From: Mitsuaria sp. 7
GTDB taxonomy: Bacteria > Pseudomonadota > Gammaproteobacteria > Burkholderiales > Burkholderiaceae_C
Reading direction: 5' to 3'
Assembly: GCF_001653795.1 (NCBI RefSeq)
Contig: NZ_CP011514.1
Location: forward strand, 3,986,279-4,050,278
Length of the DNA: 64,000 nt
Shown in pieces: positions 36,334-44,643 of this stretch (position 1 is its first letter; every line of letters begins with the position of its first letter). The position numbers and the translations under genes are program-made. The notes under the pieces are model-generated. The model was not told the origin of the DNA. It did not search any database and saw nothing but the letters and a program-made list of their open reading frames with translations.

Positions 36334-36941
36334 TCAAGATCATCGACTACGGGCTGGGGAACATCCTGGCCTTCCAGAACATGTACAAGCGGCTCAACGT
36401 CCCGGTGGGCCTGGCGAAGACGGTGGACGACCTGGCGGGCGCGACGCGCCTGATCCTGCCGGGCGTCGGCGCCTTCGACCATGCGATGGAAGAGCTCGAC
36501 CGCTCGGGCATGCGCCAGCGCCTGGACGAGATGGTCCTGGGCGAGAAGATGCCGGTGCTGGGCATCTGCGTGGGCATGCAGATGCTGGCCGACCGCAGCG
36601 ACGAGGGCACCCAGGCCGGCCTGGGCTGGATCCCCGGCGAGGTCAAGGGCTTCAAGGGCTTGAACCAGCCCGACCTGCTGCTGCCGCACATGGGCTGGAA
36701 CGACGTCCACCCGGCCGCCGGCCACCGCCTGTTCAATGAACTGACGACCGACGCGCGCTTCTACTTCCTGCACTCGTTCTACTTCGACTGCGCGGATCCG
36801 GCCCATGTCGCCGCGGTTTCGAGCTACGGCAAGGAATTCAGCTGCGCCGTCAGCGCCGGCCACATCCACGGCGTCCAGTTCCACCCGGAGAAGAGCCACC
36901 ATTTCGGCGCCCAGCTCCTGAAAAACTTCTCGGAGCTCTGA
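36330..36941 (+). CDS. HisH-type glutamine amidotransferase subunit (WbuY-like)
   Basis: The 203-residue class-I glutamine amidotransferase has the nucleophile C80 in LGICVGMQML and the His-Glu pair in VQFHPEKSHHFG near residue 186. It releases ammonia from glutamine. In histidine synthesis HisH feeds HisF; here the pair sits beside a WbuX-type synthetase in a polysaccharide cluster and no other his genes are present. It is therefore more likely the WbuY/HisH2 subunit of the sugar-amidinating complex. ATGA overlap with the gene before it; 1 nt before the HisF paralogue. Confidence 0.88.
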   Translation: MIKIIDYGLGNILAFQNMYKRLNVPVGLAKTVDDLAGATRLILPGVGAFDHAMEELDRSGMRQRLDEMVLGEKMPVLGICVGMQMLADRSDEGTQAGLGWIPGEVKGFKGLNQPDLLLPHMGWNDVHPAAGHRLFNELTTDARFYFLHSFYFDCADPAHVAAVSSYGKEFSCAVSAGHIHGVQFHPEKSHHFGAQLLKNFSEL

Positions 36942-36942
36942 C

Positions 36943-37734
36943 ATGCTGCGTCCCCGCATCATCCCCTGCCTGCTGGTCCACGACGACGGCCTGGTCAAGA
37001 CCGTCAAGTTCAAGGACGCCAAGTACGTCGGCGACCCGATCAACGCGGTCAAGATCTTCAACGAGAAGGAAGCGGACGAACTCATCGTCCTGGACATCGA
37101 CGCCACCGTGCAGGGCCGCGAGCCCAACTTCCGCCTGATCGCGCAGTTCGCGGCCGAGTGCCGCATGCCGCTGTGCTACGGCGGCGGCGTGCGCACCGTC
37201 GAGCAGGCCAAGCGCATCATCGGCCTGGGCGTCGAGAAGGTCGCGCTGAGCGCCGCCGCGGTCGAGGACCCGACGCTGATCTCGCGCATCGCCGCCGAGG
37301 TCGGCAGCCAGAGCGTGGTCGTCGTGCTGGACGTCAAGACCAGCCTCTTCGGCAAGCAGGAGGTCTGGACACACAACGGCCGCAAGAACAGCGGCAAGTC
37401 CCCGGTCGACCTCGCCAAGGAAGCCGAGCGTCTGGGCGCCGGCGAGGTGGTCGTCAACTCGATCGACCGCGACGGCCAGATGAAGGGCTACGACCTGGCC
37501 CTGGCGCGCAAGATCCGCGAGGCCACCCGGCTGCCGATGTCGGTGCTGGGCGGCGCCGGTTCGCTGCAGGACATCGGCGCGCTGATCAAGGACTGCGGCG
37601 TCGTCGGCGCCTCGGCCGGCAGCTTCTTCGTGTTCAAAGGCCAGTACCGCGCGGTGCTGATCAGCTATCCGTCGCCGGAGCAGAAGGACGAGCTGCTGCG
37701 CGCGTCGCTGCCGGCTGCCGCGGCACGCGCATGA
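36943..37734 (+). CDS. HisF-type synthase subunit (WbuZ-like), lacks the histidine-pathway catalytic Asp
   Basis: The 263-residue (beta/alpha)8 barrel resembles HisF. In HisF, Asp11 in the motif PCLDV is essential for imidazole-ring closure; here the motif is RIIPCLLVHDDG, with Leu at that place, as in HisF2/WbuZ proteins. The second acidic residue, in VVLDVKTS, is kept. The barrel probably channels ammonia from the HisH paralogue to the WbuX synthetase and has no cyclase job. The next gene overlaps its stop by ATGA. Confidence 0.88.
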   Translation: MLRPRIIPCLLVHDDGLVKTVKFKDAKYVGDPINAVKIFNEKEADELIVLDIDATVQGREPNFRLIAQFAAECRMPLCYGGGVRTVEQAKRIIGLGVEKVALSAAAVEDPTLISRIAAEVGSQSVVVVLDVKTSLFGKQEVWTHNGRKNSGKSPVDLAKEAERLGAGEVVVNSIDRDGQMKGYDLALARKIREATRLPMSVLGGAGSLQDIGALIKDCGVVGASAGSFFVFKGQYRAVLISYPSPEQKDELLRASLPAAAARA

Positions 37735-38999
37735 AGGTGCTGATCCTCAGCCAGCATTTCTGGCCTGAGACCTTCCGCATCAACGAGGTGGCGGAGTCGC
37801 TGATCGCGGCCGGCTGCGAGGTGACCGTGCTCACCGGTCAGCCCAACTATCCCGAGGGCCGCGTCTTCGACGGCTACCGGGCCGCGAGCCTGGCCGCCGA
37901 GACGCACCCGTCGGGTTACCGCATCCACCGCGTGCCCTTGTGTCCGCGCGGCGCGGGCGGCGCGAAGCGGCTGGTCGCGAACTACCTCTCCTTCCTGGCC
38001 TCGGCGGCCGTCCTGGGGCCGTGGTCGCTGCGCGGCCGGTCCTTCGACGTCGTCTTCGTCTACGGCACCTCGCCCATCCTGCAGGCCATCGCCGGCATCG
38101 TGCTCAAGCGCGTCAAGCGCGCCAAGCTGGTGACCTGGGTGCAGGACCTGTGGCCGCAGAGCCTGGAGGTCACCGGCTTCGTCCGCAACCCGAGGCTGCT
38201 GGGCGCCGTCGCGACGGTGGTGCGCTGGATCTACCGCCGCAACGACCTGCTGCTGGTGCAGTCCCACGCGTTCGAACCGCCGGTCCGCGCGATGGCGGGC
38301 GCCACGCCCGTCGAGTACCACCCGAATCCGGGCGAGCTGGCCTTCAGCGCGCCGGCCGGCGACGTCCCCCCCGCGCTGACACTGCCGGAAGGCTTCAACG
38401 TCGTCTTCGCCGGCAACTTCGGCACGGTGCAGGCGCTGGACACGGTCGTCGAGGCCGCCGCTCTCCTGGCGCAGCGCGCGCCGGACATCCGCCTCGTGAT
38501 GGTCGGCAGCGGCGGCCGCGGTCCCTGGCTGGAAGCCGAGGTCGCGCGCCGCGGCCTGGACAACGTGATGCTGGCCGGCCGCTTCCCGCCGCAGGCCATG
38601 CCGGGCATCCTCGACCAGGCCGCCGCGGTGCTGGTGAGCCTGAACCGCGGCGAGATCCTGTCGCAGACGGTACCGAGCAAGGTGCAGGCCTATCTGGCTG
38701 CCGGCCGGCCCGTCATCGCCTCGCTCGACGGAGAAGGCGCCCGCGTCGTCGAGGAGGCCGGCGCCGGCATCGCGGTGCCGGCCGAGGACGCCGCCGCGCT
38801 GGCCGAAGGCATACTCCGGATCCATGCCATGGCGCCCGAGGCGCGCCGCGCGCTGGGCGAGTCCGGCCGCCGGTACTACGAGCAGCATTTCGCGCCGGAA
38901 GCGCTCGCCGCCAAGCTGGCCGCCCGCTTCCGGCAGCTGGCGACCGGGTCGCGCGGCGACCGGTCGTTCACCGACGCACAAGACAAGCAATCGACATGA
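37731..38999 (+). CDS. wbuB: GT4-type glycosyltransferase, WbuB-like (candidate L-FucNAc transferase)
   Basis: The 422-residue protein starts MKVLILSQHFWPETFRINEVAESL and contains TWVQDLWPQSLEVTG, both typical of WbuB-family enzymes, some of which transfer L-FucNAc. The donor domain shows VVFAGNFGTVQALDTVVEAA and SKVQAYLAAGRPVIAS. Its location between the amidotransferase triad and fnlBAC supports a role with FucNAc or its acetamidino form. The name rests on family resemblance; the sugar is inferred. It overlaps both neighbours by ATGA. Confidence 0.8.
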   Translation: MKVLILSQHFWPETFRINEVAESLIAAGCEVTVLTGQPNYPEGRVFDGYRAASLAAETHPSGYRIHRVPLCPRGAGGAKRLVANYLSFLASAAVLGPWSLRGRSFDVVFVYGTSPILQAIAGIVLKRVKRAKLVTWVQDLWPQSLEVTGFVRNPRLLGAVATVVRWIYRRNDLLLVQSHAFEPPVRAMAGATPVEYHPNPGELAFSAPAGDVPPALTLPEGFNVVFAGNFGTVQALDTVVEAAALLAQRAPDIRLVMVGSGGRGPWLEAEVARRGLDNVMLAGRFPPQAMPGILDQAAAVLVSLNRGEILSQTVPSKVQAYLAAGRPVIASLDGEGARVVEEAGAGIAVPAEDAAALAEGILRIHAMAPEARRALGESGRRYYEQHFAPEALAAKLAARFRQLATGSRGDRSFTDAQDKQST

Positions 39000-39862
39000 C
39001 CTCTCCCCTCCACGTCCTGGTGATCGGCGCCTCCGGCATGCTCGGCAATGCCGTGCTGCGCGTGTTCGCCGAGAGCGACGGCTACCGCGCCTTCGGCTCG
39101 GCGCGTTCGGGCGCGCTGCTGCGCAAGCTGCCGACCGCCCTGCATCCGCACATCGTCACCGGCGTCGACGTCGACAATCCCGACAGCCTGGCCCGCCTGT
39201 TCGCGACCGTGCGTCCGGACGTCGTCATCAACTGCGTCGGCCTGATCAAGCAGCTGGCCGAGGCGGACGACCCGCTCGCCGCGATCCCGATCAACGCCCT
39301 GCTGCCGCACCGGCTGGCGCGGCTGTGCGACGTCGCCGGCGCGCGCCTGATCCACATGAGCACCGACTGCGTCTTCTCCGGCAGGACCGGCGGCTACCGC
39401 GAGAGCGACACGCCCGACGCCACCGACCTCTACGGCCGCAGCAAGCTGATGGGCGAGGTGGACTACCCCAACGCCGTCACGCTGCGCACGTCCATCATCG
39501 GCCACGAGCTCGACAGCGCGAACGGCCTGGTGGGCTGGTTCCTGTCGCAGAGCGGCACCGTCAAGGGCTTCACCCGCGCGGTCTTCTCCGGGCTGCCGAC
39601 GGTGGAACTGGCCCGCGTGATCCGCGACCACGTGCTGCCGCAGCCCGCGCTGCGCGGCCTGTACCACGTGTCGGCCGCGCCCATCGACAAGCACGCGCTG
39701 CTGACCCTCGTCGCGCAGGCCTACGGCCGCGACACCGTCATCACGCCGGACGATCGCCTCGTGATCGATCGTTCGCTCGACTCCTCCCGCTTCCGCGAGG
39801 CCACCGGCTACCAGCCGCCGGCCTGGCCCGAACTCGTGCAGCGCATGCGCGCGTTCGGCTGA
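38996..39862 (+). CDS. fnlB: RmlD-like reductase of UDP-L-FucNAc synthesis (FnlB/WbjC/CapF N-terminal type)
   Basis: The 288-residue SDR has VLVIGASGMLGNAVL (residues 8-22), STDCVFSGRTGGYRE and the catalytic YGRSK. RmlD-like proteins reduce 4-keto-6-deoxy sugars. Next to fnlA and fnlC this one should be the UDP-2-acetamido-2,6-dideoxy-L-hexos-4-ulose reductase. The CapF-type proteins are longer because of a cupin domain, which is absent here. A reductase for dTDP-rhamnose is unlikely, as rmlABC are absent. It overlaps wbuB by ATGA; a 13-bp tandem repeat follows. Confidence 0.8.
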   Translation: MTSPLHVLVIGASGMLGNAVLRVFAESDGYRAFGSARSGALLRKLPTALHPHIVTGVDVDNPDSLARLFATVRPDVVINCVGLIKQLAEADDPLAAIPINALLPHRLARLCDVAGARLIHMSTDCVFSGRTGGYRESDTPDATDLYGRSKLMGEVDYPNAVTLRTSIIGHELDSANGLVGWFLSQSGTVKGFTRAVFSGLPTVELARVIRDHVLPQPALRGLYHVSAAPIDKHALLTLVAQAYGRDTVITPDDRLVIDRSLDSSRFREATGYQPPAWPELVQRMRAFG

Positions 39863-39867
39863 CAACC

Positions 39868-39919
39868 GCTTCCACCGACAGCATCCACCGACAGCCTCCA
39901 CCGACCGCTTCCACCGACG
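39868..39919 (+). repeat. Four 13-bp imperfect tandem repeats between fnlB and fnlA
   Basis: Units begin at 39868, 39881, 39894 and 39907 and read GCNTCCACCGACN, with differences only at positions 3 and 13. They fill most of the 71-nt gap between fnlB and fnlA, the longest gap in this part of an otherwise tightly coupled operon. Each unit carries no stop codon pattern that would make it coding. Confidence 0.75.
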
Positions 39920-39933
39920 ACACGGTTCCGATC

Positions 39934-40944
39934 ATGTTCAAAGACAAGACCCTCCTCATCACCGGCGGCACCGGCAGCTTCGGCAACGCCGTGCTGCAGC
40001 GCTTCCTGCACTCCGACTTCGCGGAGATCCGCATCTTCTCGCGCGACGAGAAGAAGCAGGAAGACATGCGCATCGCGCTGAAGAACGACAAGGTGAAGTT
40101 CTACATCGGCGACGTGCGCGACTACGACGCGGTCCACGACGCGCTGCGGGGCGTCGACTACGTCTTCCACGCGGCGGCGCTCAAGCAGGTGCCGTCCTGC
40201 GAGTTCTATCCGATGGAAGCGGTGCGCACCAACATCGTCGGCGCCGAGAACGTCATCCGCGCCGCGATCGCCAACGAGGTGAGCCGCTGCGTCGTGCTGA
40301 GCACCGACAAGGCCGTCTACCCGATCAACGCCATGGGCATGTCCAAGGCGATGATGGAGAAGGTCATGGTCGCCAAGTCGCGCCTGTGCGACCCCGGCAA
40401 GACGGTGCTGAGCGCCACGCGCTACGGCAACGTGATGGCCTCGCGCGGATCGGTGATCCCGCTGTTCCTGGACCAGCTGCGCGCCGGCAAGGCGCTGACG
40501 GTGACCGATCCGGCGATGACGCGTTTCCTGATGTCGCTGGAAGAGTCGGTGGACCTGGTGCTGTACGCGTTCGAGCACGCCCGGCCCGGCGACATCTTCG
40601 TGCAGAAGGCGCCGGCCTCGACCGTGGGCGACCTGGCGCAGGCGCTGCGTGAGCTGCTGAAGTCGCAGAGCGAGGTCAAGGTCATCGGCACCCGCCACGG
40701 CGAGAAGCTGTACGAATCGCTGGTCTCGCGCGAGGAGATGGCCCGCGCCGAGGACCTGGGCGGCTACTACCGCATCCCGGCCGACTCGCGCGACCTGAAC
40801 TACGACAAGTACTTCGTGCAGGGCGAGACCGAGATCTCGCGCATCGAGGACTACACCTCCCACAACACGCACCGCCTGGACGTGGCGCAGGTCAAGGAAG
40901 TGCTGATGAAGCTCGACATCGTGCAGGAGGCCGTCCGTGCTTAA
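39934..40944 (+). CDS. fnlA: UDP-GlcNAc 4,6-dehydratase/5-epimerase (FnlA/WbjB/CapE type)
   Basis: This enzyme makes the UDP-4-keto-6-deoxy L-sugars that begin UDP-L-FucNAc synthesis. The 336-residue SDR has the loop [44 protein letters not shown] and [16 protein letters not shown] (YPxNAMGxSK). The last motif marks the soluble FnlA/CapE group. In FlaA1/PseB the corresponding text is AANPINLYGATK. Unlike WbpM it lacks a membrane domain. It overlaps fnlC by 8 nt. Confidence 0.9.
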   Translation: MFKDKTLLITGGTGSFGNAVLQRFLHSDFAEIRIFSRDEKKQEDMRIALKNDKVKFYIGDVRDYDAVHDALRGVDYVFHAAALKQVPSCEFYPMEAVRTNIVGAENVIRAAIANEVSRCVVLSTDKAVYPINAMGMSKAMMEKVMVAKSRLCDPGKTVLSATRYGNVMASRGSVIPLFLDQLRAGKALTVTDPAMTRFLMSLEESVDLVLYAFEHARPGDIFVQKAPASTVGDLAQALRELLKSQSEVKVIGTRHGEKLYESLVSREEMARAEDLGGYYRIPADSRDLNYDKYFVQGETEISRIEDYTSHNTHRLDVAQVKEVLMKLDIVQEAVRA

Positions 40945-42073
40945 GGTGATGACCGTCGTCGGCACGCGGCCGGAGATCATCCGGCTGTCGCGCACCATCG
41001 ACAAGCTGGACCGCTTCTGCGAGCACGTGCTGGTGCACACCGGTCAGAACTACGACTACGAGCTCAACGAGGTCTTCTTCAGCGACCTCGGCATCCGCAA
41101 GCCCGACCACTTCCTGGAAGCCGCCGGCGGCAGCGCGGCCGAGACGATCGCGCAGGTCATCATGAACGTCGACAAGGTGATCGAGCAGACGCGCCCCGAC
41201 GCGCTGCTGATCCTGGGCGACACCAACAGCTGCCTGGCCGCCATCGCCGCGAAACGCCGCAAGGTGCCCATCTTCCACATGGAGGCCGGCAACCGCTGCT
41301 TCGACTTCCGCGTGCCGGAGGAGATCAACCGCCGCATCGTCGACCACACCTCCGACATCAACCTGACCTACAGCCAGATCGCGCGCGACTACCTGCTGCG
41401 CGAGAACCTGCCGCCCGACCAGGTCATCTGCACCGGCAGCCCGATGCGCGAGGTGATCGAGCATTACCGCGACGGCATCGAGTCCTCCGACGTGCTGACG
41501 CGCCAGGGCCTGGAGGCCGGCAAGTACTTCGTGGTCAGTTCGCATCGCGAGGAGAACGTCGACTCGGCGGAGAACCTGCAGCGCCTGCTGGCCGTGCTGA
41601 ACATGCTGGCCGAGCGCTACGACGAGCCGGTGATCGTCTCCACGCACCCGCGCACCCGCAAGCGGCTGGAGCAGCTCGGCGACGCCGTGCAGGTGCATCC
41701 GCGGGTGCAGTTCATGAAGCCCTTCGGCTTCCTGGACTACATCCACCTGCAGACCCGCGCGCGCGCGGTGCTGTCGGACAGCGGCACGATCACCGAGGAA
41801 TCGTCGATCCTGAACTTCCCCGCGCTGAACCTGCGCGAGGTGCACGAGCGCCCCGAAGGCGTCGAGGAAGCGGCCGTCATGATGGTCGGACTGGACGTCG
41901 AGCGCGTGCAGGACGGCCTGCGCGTGCTCGAGGGCCAGCCCCGCGGCGACGAGCGCCTGCTGCGCCTGGTCGACGACTACGCGCCGGCCAACGTCTCGGA
42001 CAAGGTGCTGCGCATCATCATCAGCTACACCGACTTCGTGAACCGCAAGGTCTGGAAGAAGACGCGGAGCTGA
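40937..42073 (+). CDS. fnlC: UDP-N-acetyl sugar 2-epimerase, non-hydrolysing (FnlC/WbjD/CapG type)
   Basis: The 378-residue WecB-fold protein has [17 protein letters not shown] (residues 5-21), [38 protein letters not shown] and [12 protein letters not shown]. The catalytic Asp, Glu and His motifs are intact. It epimerises C2 to give UDP-L-FucNAc in the FnlABC pathway. The related WbpI acts on UDP-GlcNAc3NAcA, and wbpBDE are on the opposite strand nearby, so a dual or alternative role cannot be excluded. It is the last gene of the plus-strand island. Confidence 0.88.
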   Translation: MLKVMTVVGTRPEIIRLSRTIDKLDRFCEHVLVHTGQNYDYELNEVFFSDLGIRKPDHFLEAAGGSAAETIAQVIMNVDKVIEQTRPDALLILGDTNSCLAAIAAKRRKVPIFHMEAGNRCFDFRVPEEINRRIVDHTSDINLTYSQIARDYLLRENLPPDQVICTGSPMREVIEHYRDGIESSDVLTRQGLEAGKYFVVSSHREENVDSAENLQRLLAVLNMLAERYDEPVIVSTHPRTRKRLEQLGDAVQVHPRVQFMKPFGFLDYIHLQTRARAVLSDSGTITEESSILNFPALNLREVHERPEGVEEAAVMMVGLDVERVQDGLRVLEGQPRGDERLLRLVDDYAPANVSDKVLRIIISYTDFVNRKVWKKTRS

Positions 42074-42135
42074 ATCCGCGCCGGCCCCGGCACGCTCCGG
42101 AATGGCCCGGGGGGATGCCGATCAGAGGCTGAGGC

Positions 42136-44007
42136 TCAGGGCCGGCCGCTGTAGCTCAGCGGCAGCCGCGCGAGCAGGCCGCGCGCCTCGGCGCCCTCGC
42201 GCCGGGGCTGCCCGGCGGCCAGCGCCGCCAGCAATTCCTGCACGGCGGCGTCGCCCGCCACCTGGTCGCCCAGCCGCGCGATGCGCAGCGCGGCGATCCG
42301 CGTCGGCAGCGTCGTGTCCTCGTCGCCCAGCAGCTCCTCGTAGAGCTTCTCTCCGGGCCGCAGGCCGGAGAACTCGATCCGGATCTCGCGCAGGTCCTTC
42401 CCGCTCATCCGGATCATGGTCCGCGCCAGGTCGACGATCTTCACCGGCTCGCCCATGTCGAGCACGAACACCTGTCCCGACTCCCCGATGGCGCCTGCCT
42501 GGACGACCAGTCGCGCGGCTTCCGGAATCGTCATGAAGTAGCGCGTGATCTCCGGATGCGTGACCGTCACCGGCCCGCCCCGGGCGATCTGCTCCTTGAA
42601 CTTCGGGATCACGCTCCCGCTGGAGCCGAGCACGTTCCCGAACCGCACCGCCATGAACTTCGTCGCATGCCCCTGCCCGGCCATGTGGCTGATGATCAGC
42701 TCCGCCGCGCGCTTGGTGGCGCCCATCACGTTGGTCGGGTTCACCGCCTTGTCCGTCGAGATCAGCACGAAGCGCTCGGCGCCGGCTTCGGCCGCCGCCA
42801 CGCACGCGTGATACGTGCCCAGCGTGTTGTTCCTCAGCGCCGCCCACGCGTTCTCGTCCTCCATCAGCGGCACATGCTTGTAGGCCGCCGCGTGGAAGAC
42901 GATCTGCGGCCGGTACTTGCCGAAGGTGAAGCGCAGGTGCTCCAGGTCCTTCACGTCGCCGACCAGGCGGACCAGCGGGATGCGCGGGAACTTCTCCGAC
43001 AGCTCCTGCTCGATCCCGTACAGCGCGAATTCACTCAGCTCGTACAGCACGATCCTCGACGGACCATAACGCGCCACCTGCCGGCACAGCTCCGATCCGA
43101 TCGAGCCGCCCGCGCCGGTGATCAGCACCGTCTTGCCGCCTATGCACTCGCTGATGCCGCCCTCGTCCAGCTCAACCGGCTCGCGGCCCAGCAGGTCCTC
43201 GGGCTCGATGTCGCGCACCTGGTTCACCGCGCGTCCGGCCAGCAGTTCCTGGCTGCTCGGCACCGTCAGCACGGCCAGGCCGGTCTTGCCCGCGAGGTCC
43301 AGCGCCCGGCGCCGCTGCACCGTCGTCGCCGCCGGCATCGCCACGATCACGTGCGTGATGCCGTGCATGTCCGACAGCCGCGTCGCGTCCTCCAGCGTGC
43401 CGATCACCGGCACGCCCGCGACGCGCGCACCGCGTTTCTCCGGCGCGTCGTCCAGGTAGCCCACGACCACCCAGCCCTGCTGGTGCTGGATCCCGGCCAC
43501 GAGCAGCCGCCCGGCATCGCCCGCGCCCATCACGAGTGCGCGACGCTGCTCCAGCGCGCTGCCGCTGATGCGGCTGCGCATGTGCTCGTAGAGCATGCGG
43601 TAGCCCATGCGGATCATCGCCAGCACCATCAGCGTGAACACCGGATGCAGCGCCAGCACCGCGCGGGGCACCTTGGTCAGTTGCGCCATCAGCACCGCCA
43701 CCGCGGCGATCAGGCCCGCGGTCACGCACACCGCCGCCAGCCGCTTGACCTCGCCGAAGCCGCTGAAGCGCCACATCCCCTTGGGCACCTGGAACAGCTT
43801 CAGCAGCCCGCCGTACAGCACCACGATGCCCAGCATCACCCAGTGGTCGTAATCGGGCCGGGCCTCGAACCAGCGCTCGAACCCCAGGCGGAACAGGTAG
43901 GTCGCCTGCCACGCGAGCGCCACCGCCACCATGTCCAGCGCGAGCGCCAGGGCCTCCCGGTAGGGGCGGATCCGCGTGAGGAAGGCATCCAGGGACAACC
44001 AGTTCAT
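42136..44007 (-). CDS. wbpM: Membrane-bound UDP-sugar 4,6-dehydratase (WbpM/PglF/CapD family)
   Basis: The N-terminal 120 residues hold four membrane helices; a CoA/NAD-binding-like domain with VMGAGDAGRLLVAG follows, then the SDR catalytic domain from about residue 290 (ITGAGGSIGSELCRQ). The catalytic site reads STDKAVNPTNVMGATK, with Met where many SDRs have Tyr, as in WbpM and PglF. It makes UDP-4-keto-6-deoxy-GlcNAc, for bacillosamine, QuiNAc or FucNAc. The true start is the ATG at 44007 (623 residues); the reading frame upstream of it is open but overlaps pglC. It lies 14 nt after the PglC-like gene. Confidence 0.92.
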   Translation of the reverse strand: MNWLSLDAFLTRIRPYREALALALDMVAVALAWQATYLFRLGFERWFEARPDYDHWVMLGIVVLYGGLLKLFQVPKGMWRFSGFGEVKRLAAVCVTAGLIAAVAVLMAQLTKVPRAVLALHPVFTLMVLAMIRMGYRMLYEHMRSRISGSALEQRRALVMGAGDAGRLLVAGIQHQQGWVVVGYLDDAPEKRGARVAGVPVIGTLEDATRLSDMHGITHVIVAMPAATTVQRRRALDLAGKTGLAVLTVPSSQELLAGRAVNQVRDIEPEDLLGREPVELDEGGISECIGGKTVLITGAGGSIGSELCRQVARYGPSRIVLYELSEFALYGIEQELSEKFPRIPLVRLVGDVKDLEHLRFTFGKYRPQIVFHAAAYKHVPLMEDENAWAALRNNTLGTYHACVAAAEAGAERFVLISTDKAVNPTNVMGATKRAAELIISHMAGQGHATKFMAVRFGNVLGSSGSVIPKFKEQIARGGPVTVTHPEITRYFMTIPEAARLVVQAGAIGESGQVFVLDMGEPVKIVDLARTMIRMSGKDLREIRIEFSGLRPGEKLYEELLGDEDTTLPTRIAALRIARLGDQVAGDAAVQELLAALAAGQPRREGAEARGLLARLPLSYSGRP

Positions 44008-44021
44008 CGTGTGCTTTTCTC

Positions 44022-44615
44022 TCAGTCCCTGATCGCGCCCAGCGTCGCCAGGATCAGCCGGATGTCGCCGCCCAGGCTGGCGTTGCGCACGTAGTCCGCC
44101 GCCAGCCGCAGCTTCATCGGCATGACCACCTCGACGTACTCGCGCTCGGGATCCTCGGCCTGCGCCAGCAGCTCGCTCTCGTTGCGGAAGCTCAGCGAGG
44201 CCGGATCGGTGATGCCCGGCCGCACCGACAGCACCAGCGCGCGCAGCTCCGCCGGATACAGCGCCACGTAGCGCGGCACCTCGGGCCGCGGCCCGACGAG
44301 GCTCATCGCGCCGCGCAGCACGTCCCACAGCTGCGGCAGCTCGTCGACCTTGCTCGCGCGCAGCCAGCGGCCGCTGCGCGTGATGCGCGCGTCGTCGCCG
44401 ATGGTGATCTGCGGACCGAGCGCCGGCGCGTCGACGCGCATGGTGCGGAACTTGTGGATGCGGAAGGTCCGCCCGAAGCGCCCCACCCGCTCCTGCCGGA
44501 ACATCACCGGCCCGCGCGAGTCCATCTTGACCCACGCCGCCACGACCAGCAGCAGCGGGCTCAGCAGCAGCAGGCCGAGGCCGGCGCAGAGAATGTCGAA
44601 AAGTCGCTTGGCCAT
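44022..44615 (-). CDS. Initiating phosphoglycosyltransferase, PglC-like
   Basis: The 197-residue protein has one N-terminal hydrophobic reentrant helix (residues 8-30) and the motif MFRQERVGRFGRTFRIHKFRTM, with the DE pair in ASKVDELPQLWDVLRGAMSLVGPRPE. This is the minimal catalytic unit of the PglC/WbaP/WcaJ family. The family transfers a sugar-1-phosphate from UDP-sugar to undecaprenyl phosphate. The compact form and the adjacent wbpM/pglF-like and pglE-like genes suggest diNAcBac or a related 6-deoxy sugar as donor. It follows the aminotransferase after 28 nt. Confidence 0.9.
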   Translation of the reverse strand: MAKRLFDILCAGLGLLLLSPLLLVVAAWVKMDSRGPVMFRQERVGRFGRTFRIHKFRTMRVDAPALGPQITIGDDARITRSGRWLRASKVDELPQLWDVLRGAMSLVGPRPEVPRYVALYPAELRALVLSVRPGITDPASLSFRNESELLAQAEDPEREYVEVVMPMKLRLAADYVRNASLGGDIRLILATLGAIRD

Positions 44616-44643
44616 CGGCCGTCCCGTTCCCGCCGTGCCGTGC

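Noticed and set aside
36330..37734. Annotation as histidine-biosynthesis hisH and hisF
   Set aside because: The HisF paralogue lacks the catalytic Asp of the PCLDV motif, no other his gene is near, and both flank a WbuX-type amidotransferase.
39868..39919. The 13-bp repeats as a CRISPR array
   Set aside because: Units are directly adjacent with no spacers and far too short; no cas genes in the window.
44008..44535. N-terminal extension of the WbpM-type gene to 44535
   Set aside because: That stretch is a frame-shifted copy of the pglC-like gene, and the membrane domain begins at the ATG at 44007.
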